Below are positions 7,431-10,711 of a stretch of 10,711 bases of DNA, one piece after another (the first letter of the stretch is position 1; each line of letters begins with the position of its first letter). The notes beneath the pieces are model-generated. The model saw nothing but the letters and a program-made list of their open reading frames with translations. It did no database searches and was not told where the DNA came from. The stretch comes from an uncultured Oscillospiraceae bacterium (GTDB lineage Bacteria; Bacillota; Clostridia; Oscillospirales; Oscillospiraceae), in the NCBI GenBank assembly GCA_905234005.1, contig CAJOFW010000029.1, forward strand, positions 1 to 10,711, in the 5' to 3' direction. Both the position numbers and the translations under genes were made by a program.

Positions 7431-7865
7431 TTACAGCTTCGAGATGATCATGAAGCCGATCAGCAGGCCGTACAGCGCGAGACCCTCGGCCAGGCCGACG
7501 AAGATCAGGCTCTTGCCGAACAGCTCCTCGTTCTCCGAGAGAGCGCCGAGCGCCGCCGAAGCCGCCGCCGCGACCGCGATGCCGCCGCCGATCGAGCAGA
7601 TGCCGACGGACAGCGCCGCCGAGAGATAGCCGAGACCCGTGGCCAGCGCGTCGGAGCTGACGACGGACGCGGCGTCCGCCTCGCTGACCGCCGCCGCCCC
7701 CTGGGACAGGAAGCCGACCGCGATGACGACCATCACGCCGAAGAAGCTCGCGATGTTCGCGACCAGCGGCGCCTTGCCCCGGTGTCCGGTGCGGACGCGG
7801 CGGTAGACGAGCATCAGCGGCGCCGCGACGGCGAGAAGGATCAGAAACGCGTAGAGAAAAATCAT
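7431..7865 (-). CDS. atpK: V/A-type ATP synthase subunit K (membrane rotor ring proteolipid)
   Basis: This 144-residue membrane protein forms the ion-carrying rotor ring. The proteolipid hairpin is residues 73-142: a first helix with GLGYLSAALSVGICSIGGG, a polar loop SENEELFGK, then a helix with VGLAEGLALYGLL in which Glu127 is the ion-binding carboxylate. The N-terminal half is different. It has one helix (about 1-20), a basic loop YRRVRTGHRGK, and a second helix (about 34-55) ending in QGAAAVSEADA, without the glycine pattern or a carboxylate. The proteolipid helix before Glu127 has no Gln, and Glu127 is followed by Gly rather than Ser/Thr, so the usual sodium ligands are not obvious and protons are the more likely ion. 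A strong GGAGGTTG site lies at 7871-7878. Confidence 0.93.
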   Translation of the reverse strand: MIFLYAFLILLAVAAPLMLVYRRVRTGHRGKAPLVANIASFFGVMVVIAVGFLSQGAAAVSEADAASVVSSDALATGLGYLSAALSVGICSIGGGIAVAAAASAALGALSENEELFGKSLIFVGLAEGLALYGLLIGFMIISKL

Positions 7866-7915
7866 GGTTGCAACCTCCGAAGTAGTCGTTTGATTATCGT
7901 GTTGTGCGCGAATGT

Positions 7916-9841
7916 TTACCGGGTACAGGCCGCCGTCACGGGCGTGAACTCGTGTCCGCCGCCGATGTAGAAGCGGCCGAATATCTCATAGAACTCGAGA
8001 CGGATGATCTGGATGGAGGACAGCGCCGCCTCGAGGCCGGCCACGAAGATGTTGCCGAAGATCATGATGATGACGCTGCCGGTCGCCGCCGCGCCCTCGG
8101 AGAGCATCGAGACGACCATCATCATGCCCGCGTGGGAGATCGCGAACGCGCCGACACGCAGGAAGGACATCGTATTGGACATATACGAGATCGCGGACTC
8201 GAAGATATCGAAGAAGCCCTCGACGATGTACATGCCCCAGCTCTCGGGCTGCCAGTTGGGATCGCCCGCGAGGAGCTTCCCGAGCGGCTCGCCGAGACAT
8301 ATGAGCGCGATGGGCAGCACGATGAGCGGCCACACATACGCCGGCGTCAGGAGGTTCGCGGTCCCGGTGAACGCGCACGCGACGGCCGCGAGCACGGCGA
8401 CGTACAGCACCGCCCCGCTCACGCCGTTCGCGGAGAAGAACGCGCCGCGCAGATCGCCCCGCCGCAGGGAGTTCACGATGTTGAAGCCCATGCAGATGAG
8501 GATCACGACGACGCCGACCGCCGCCCCGGCGAGCAGCACCGGCATGATGTGATCGGCCTCCAGCGGGTGATACCCGCCCCAGGGCAGCAGATCCTCCAGG
8601 CCGAACACGCTGCCATAGATCAGGCCGAACACGACGGCGCTCAGCCCGCACAGGCTCAGGATGCGCCACAGCCACGACCGCGTTTTGCGGTACAGCAGGA
8701 AGCCCAGCACCGCGATGCACGCGCCCTGTCCGGCGTCGCCGAACATCATGCCGAAGAACAGCGTGTAGGTGATGACCATGAACACGCGGGGATCGGCGGT
8801 GCCGTAGGCCGGGATGCCGTACATCCGCATGAGCGGGGAGAGGATGCCGCGCACGCCGCTTTCGCGGATGCGTACGGGCGGCTCGGCGTTTCGCACCTCG
8901 CGGGGACTGGCCGCGACGCAGGTGAAGCGCATATCCCTGCAGGCGGCGGACACCGCGTCCGCGTCCTCCGCCGGAACCCAGCCGAAGAGGTAGAATTTGC
9001 CGTAGTTATGGCCGATATAGCGCCTGGCGCGGGCGCAGGCGGCCTCGTAGGCCAGCCACGACCGCCGCCGCATCAGCTCCGGCTCGGCACGGGCGATCAC
9101 CTCGCGTCGCTTCGCGGCGGTCTCCTCCGCCCGGCGGGCGGCCTCGGCCTTCTCCTCCTCGAGGCGGGTATAGACCTCCGCCGCCGTGCAGTCCGGCAGC
9201 TCGAGGTCGGCGGGCGGCTTCAGCCGCACAAAGCCGAGCCGGGAGAGGTTCGCGTCCATCTCGTCCACGCCGTCGTGGAGACATAAAGCGAACAGAAATA
9301 CCTCGCCGTGCTCGCGTTCGACCTCGACCGCGATCTGATCCGGGCGCTCGTCCGACATCGCGAGAAATTCCGGCCACGCCGTCTCGGGCAGAATGCCGAA
9401 GCGCTTGCGGACGTAGCGGTTGTCGGCGATATCCCGCAGCGGCACCGGGACGTTTTTGAGGTGCGCGATCACGCGCTCCTCCGCGAGCCGCGCCCAGCGC
9501 GATTCCTCGCTCACGACGTCCGTCGCCCGGAGCGCGTCCTCCACGCTCCGGCAGTATGACGCGATCTCCTCCACGCTGTACGCGTTCGCGTTGTCGGTAT
9601 CGTCGCCGGACGGGGCGCAGGCGGGCGTGAGGCCGAGCTGTTCGATCAGCGCGTCCACGCGGGCGAGGCACGGCGTATAGACGTCCGTCTCCTCGATGTG
9701 CCTGAGCTTTCGGAATGCGGCGAGCCGTTCGCACGCGTCCTCCGGGTGGAACGGCTTATCCACCACGAACCGGCGGATCGCCTCGTCAAGCTGGTCAAGC
9801 GGCCCTGAGATCGTCAGGGCCTTTAAGTTATCCGTTTTCAT
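7916..9841 (-). CDS. atpI: V/A-type ATP synthase subunit I (membrane stator, a-subunit)
   Basis: This 641-residue protein has the normal length for subunit I. It provides the half-channels next to the K ring and anchors the peripheral stalks. Residues 1-340 are soluble, with a helical segment rich in E, K, R and A at about 225-262. Residues from about 352 form the membrane domain: FGMMFGDAGQG at 363-373, several hydrophobic helices, and SNTMSFLRVGAFAISHAG at 555-572. There Arg562 is the essential arginine facing the ring glutamate. The tail has EFYEIFGRFYIGGGHEFTPV. The ATG at 9841 has AAGGAG at 9847-9852. That ribosome site, the start codon and the first eight codons form one copy of a 36-bp direct repeat whose second copy is 130 bp upstream, so the 5' leader of this gene has been rearranged. 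Confidence 0.97.
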   Translation of the reverse strand: MKTDNLKALTISGPLDQLDEAIRRFVVDKPFHPEDACERLAAFRKLRHIEETDVYTPCLARVDALIEQLGLTPACAPSGDDTDNANAYSVEEIASYCRSVEDALRATDVVSEESRWARLAEERVIAHLKNVPVPLRDIADNRYVRKRFGILPETAWPEFLAMSDERPDQIAVEVEREHGEVFLFALCLHDGVDEMDANLSRLGFVRLKPPADLELPDCTAAEVYTRLEEEKAEAARRAEETAAKRREVIARAEPELMRRRSWLAYEAACARARRYIGHNYGKFYLFGWVPAEDADAVSAACRDMRFTCVAASPREVRNAEPPVRIRESGVRGILSPLMRMYGIPAYGTADPRVFMVITYTLFFGMMFGDAGQGACIAVLGFLLYRKTRSWLWRILSLCGLSAVVFGLIYGSVFGLEDLLPWGGYHPLEADHIMPVLLAGAAVGVVVILICMGFNIVNSLRRGDLRGAFFSANGVSGAVLYVAVLAAVACAFTGTANLLTPAYVWPLIVLPIALICLGEPLGKLLAGDPNWQPESWGMYIVEGFFDIFESAISYMSNTMSFLRVGAFAISHAGMMMVVSMLSEGAAATGSVIIMIFGNIFVAGLEAALSSIQIIRLEFYEIFGRFYIGGGHEFTPVTAACTR

Positions 9842-9853
9842 ATTCGCTCCTTA
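9818..9853 (-). repeat. 36-bp direct repeat, copy proximal to atpI
   Basis: This stretch is identical to 9948-9983. On the minus strand it holds TAAGGAG, a short spacer, the atpI ATG and seven more codons (MKTDNLKA). Being continuous with atpI, this copy is the functional translation start. Identity ends exactly at 9817/9947 and 9854/9984, where bases differ. Confidence 0.95.
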
Positions 9854-9971
9854 AGGCAATACCGCACAATAGGGGTGTGCGGATTGCGCAGACAGATTTT
9901 TCGGCAGATGAAACAAAAAACGCAGGGAATACTTTGTGTATTCCCGAGGCCTTTAAGTTATCCGTTTTCAT
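9828..9971 (-). CDS. Possible 47-residue leader ORF created by the duplication
   Basis: The upstream repeat copy carries the same AAGGAG and ATG as atpI, so ribosomes should start at 9971 as well. From there the frame stays open through the whole 94-bp insert and stops at TAA 9828-9830, overlapping the start of atpI by 14 bases in another frame. The product begins MKTDNLKASG and ends RSEYENG. It has no recognisable domain. It is likely a by-product of the duplication, but its translation would pass through the terminator-like hairpin and end over the atpI start, so it could affect atpI expression. That it is translated is inference from the perfect copy of the initiation site. Confidence 0.3.
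   Translation of the reverse strand: MKTDNLKASGIHKVFPAFFVSSAEKSVCAIRTPLLCGIALRSEYENG
9856..9887 (-). other. Bulged 12-bp hairpin at the left end of the insert
   Basis: GCAAT (9856-9860) pairs with ATTGC (9883-9887), and CCGCACA (9862-9868) pairs with TGTGCGG (9876-9882). A single bulged A at 9861 lies between them and the loop is ATAGGGG. All pairs are Watson-Crick. On the atpI transcript this hairpin sits just before the ribosome binding site, three bases from its TAAGGAG, so it could influence access to the atpI start. Confidence 0.75.
9911..9945 (-). terminator. Terminator-like hairpin within the atpC-atpI spacer
   Basis: GGGAATAC (9925-9932) and GTATTCCC (9938-9945) form a perfect 8-bp stem with a 5-nt loop. 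On the minus strand the stem is followed by TGCG and then TTTTTTGTTT (9920-9911). This is close to an intrinsic terminator in the direction of ATPase transcription, though the T tract begins four bases after the stem and half the stem is A-T. If active, it would lower expression of atpI and everything downstream relative to atpC. Confidence 0.55.
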
Positions 9972-9983
9972 ATTCGCTCCTTA
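9948..9983 (-). repeat. 36-bp direct repeat, distal copy
   Basis: This is identical to 9818-9853 and offset by 130 bp. It holds a second AAGGAG and ATG (start at 9971). Because it is continuous with the spacer next to atpC, it marks the original upstream junction of atpI before the insert was acquired. Confidence 0.95.
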
Positions 9984-10080
9984 TACCCCCTCCGGTGGGA
10001 GGCGGCATCGAAAAGAACCCTCCCGCCGCCGATACCCGTTTCCGGGTGAGGGCGTCGGAAATCGTTTTGGCCCCGCGCCG
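9984..10080 (-). other. Spacer between atpC and the repeat structure
   Basis: There is no gene here. Two short stems are visible: CCTCC/GGAGG at 9989-10002 with a 4-nt loop, and ACCCG/CGGGT at 10034-10047, whose loop on the minus strand is GAAA, a GNRA tetraloop. Neither is followed by a T tract, and I see no convincing promoter. The atpC and atpI genes were probably already separated by about 110-120 bp before the insert arrived, which is wider than the other gaps in the operon. Confidence 0.5.
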
Positions 10081-10711
10081 TCACAGCACGAGACGCGCCT
10101 CAAAGCCACGCGCCGCCGCGCCCGCCGCACGGACGAGCCGGCCGCGTTCCTTGTCCTTCAGAAGCAGGAACGCCTGCGCCACCGTCAGCCCCGGACGCGC
10201 CGACCGGAGCACCCGCCGACAGAAGTCCGCCATGTATGTCTCGTACTGCCTCTCGAGGGCGCCCGGCTCCAGCGACGTGAACGCGGCGCTCCACGGCGTG
10301 CGCGAGAGGATGTCGAGCACGGCGCGGTTGTCCGTCGCGCTCAGAAGACGGCGCACAAGCTCCGGCGTGAGCCTGTCACGGATGGGGATGAGAAGCGCGT
10401 CCGCCTCCTGCGCCGAGCCGGGAAACCGCCGCAGACGCAGGACATAGACAAGGTTCAGGGCGTCGGCCTCCGCGCCGGCGGCGCGGCGCAGGCCGGCGTT
10501 TTTCACGCCGCCGTCCCGCCACCAGCTCCTGACCTCCTCGGGGGTCATCCCGCCGTCGAAGGGGCCTTTCAGGTAGCGCGTCAGCGTCTCGCGGTCGGCC
10601 TTGGACAGGTACAGGCACAGGGCCTTGCAGTCGCGATGAAGCTGCCCGTCCAGCGCCGCCGCGAACAGCGCCGCGTCCGCCGCGCAGCGGGGATCCTCCC
10701 CCACCGCCGTC
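10081..10711 (-). CDS. atpC: V/A-type ATP synthase subunit C (d-like rotor coupler), 5' partial
   Basis: The visible 209 codons are the C-terminal part of a protein that continues off the right edge; the GTG at 10704 is likely an internal codon. Subunit C (NtpC/AC39 type) links the central shaft D-F to the K ring, and full-length members have about 330-350 residues, so roughly the first third is missing. Supporting features are the all-helical, Leu/Arg-rich composition, the DALNLVYVLRLRRF stretch that matches the conserved D-x-x-N-x-x-x-x-x-R pattern of this family, and the closing TVAQAFLLLKDKERGRLVR, comparable to the family YLLxKExEIxNL helix. Position directly upstream of atpI supports the call. 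Sequence divergence keeps it below certainty; the alternative is an unassigned helical ATPase-linked protein. Confidence 0.72.
   Translation of the reverse strand, partial: TAVGEDPRCAADAALFAAALDGQLHRDCKALCLYLSKADRETLTRYLKGPFDGGMTPEEVRSWWRDGGVKNAGLRRAAGAEADALNLVYVLRLRRFPGSAQEADALLIPIRDRLTPELVRRLLSATDNRAVLDILSRTPWSAAFTSLEPGALERQYETYMADFCRRVLRSARPGLTVAQAFLLLKDKERGRLVRAAGAAARGFEARLVL

Larger units (their letters stand above)
9854..9947 (-). mobile_element. 94-bp hairpin-bounded insert between 36-bp direct repeats (putative miniature element)
   Basis: The segment is exactly what separates the two 36-bp repeats. Two bases in from the right edge is a hairpin at 9925-9945 followed on the minus strand by a T-rich tract. 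Two bases in from the left edge is a bulged hairpin at 9856-9887. The middle (9888-9910) shows no pairing I can support. It is clearly more AT-rich than the flanking coding DNA, carries no protein-coding domain, and its removal with one repeat copy restores a simple atpC-atpI spacer. These facts fit a small non-autonomous element with a structured RNA. The 36-bp duplication is much longer than ordinary transposase target duplications, so the mechanism is unknown. Confidence 0.5.

Noticed and set aside
3037..9286. Long plus-strand open frames opposite the ATPase genes (for example 3037-4521, 5004-6698, 7904-9286)
   Set aside because: They lie antisense to well-conserved genes, are rich in Arg, Ala, Gly, His and Asp, and show no domain motifs. 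This is the expected shadow of GC-rich coding DNA.
9818..9983. CRISPR-like array, since the repeat is 36 bp
   Set aside because: There are only two repeats, the intervening segment is 94 bp, and the repeat is the atpI start region. No Cas gene is present.
9984..10080. Additional terminator between atpC and the insert
   Set aside because: The short stems at 9989-10002 and 10034-10047 have no T tract after them on the minus strand.

Overview
This window is GC-rich DNA that reads as a low-to-moderate-complexity housekeeping region of a high-GC Clostridia-type Firmicute (Oscillospirales-like is my guess). The taxonomic guess rests on a clostridial-style V/A-type ATPase operon, strong AGGAGG-type ribosome binding sites, a Cache-GGDEF signalling protein and AT-rich hairpins between genes. 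No marker gene settles the taxon.

Layout. Positions 1-1257 (+) hold the C-terminal part of a membrane diguanylate cyclase whose N-terminus lies outside the window. Positions 1258-1495 are a convergent intergenic region with a bidirectional intrinsic terminator and two long perfect inverted repeats. All remaining genes are on the minus strand. In transcription order (right to left) they are: atpC (partial, running off the right edge), an intergenic region of about 240 bp holding an unusual repeat structure, atpI, atpK, atpF, atpE, atpA, atpB, atpD, and then coaBC. The ATPase genes from K to D are tightly packed, with overlaps (TAATG, ATGA) or gaps of a few bases, so they are almost certainly co-transcribed and translationally coupled. 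coaBC follows atpD after 46 bp and is probably in the same transcript, which would end at the terminator shared with the GGDEF gene.

How the genes work together. AtpA3B3 is the catalytic head. D and F form the central shaft, and C couples the shaft to the membrane rotor. The AtpK ring and AtpI form the ion path, and AtpE is a peripheral stalk. The small G/H stalk partner of E is not in the window and may lie upstream of atpC. CoaBC makes 4'-phosphopantetheine for coenzyme A and has no direct mechanistic link to the ATPase.

The most notable signal is at the 5' end of atpI. A perfect 36-bp direct repeat, containing the atpI Shine-Dalgarno, start codon and first codons, is present twice, 130 bp apart. 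Between the copies sits a 94-bp segment with a hairpin at each end, one of which resembles an intrinsic terminator in the direction of atpI transcription. This looks like a small structured element that entered the operon and duplicated the atpI translation start, leaving atpI intact.
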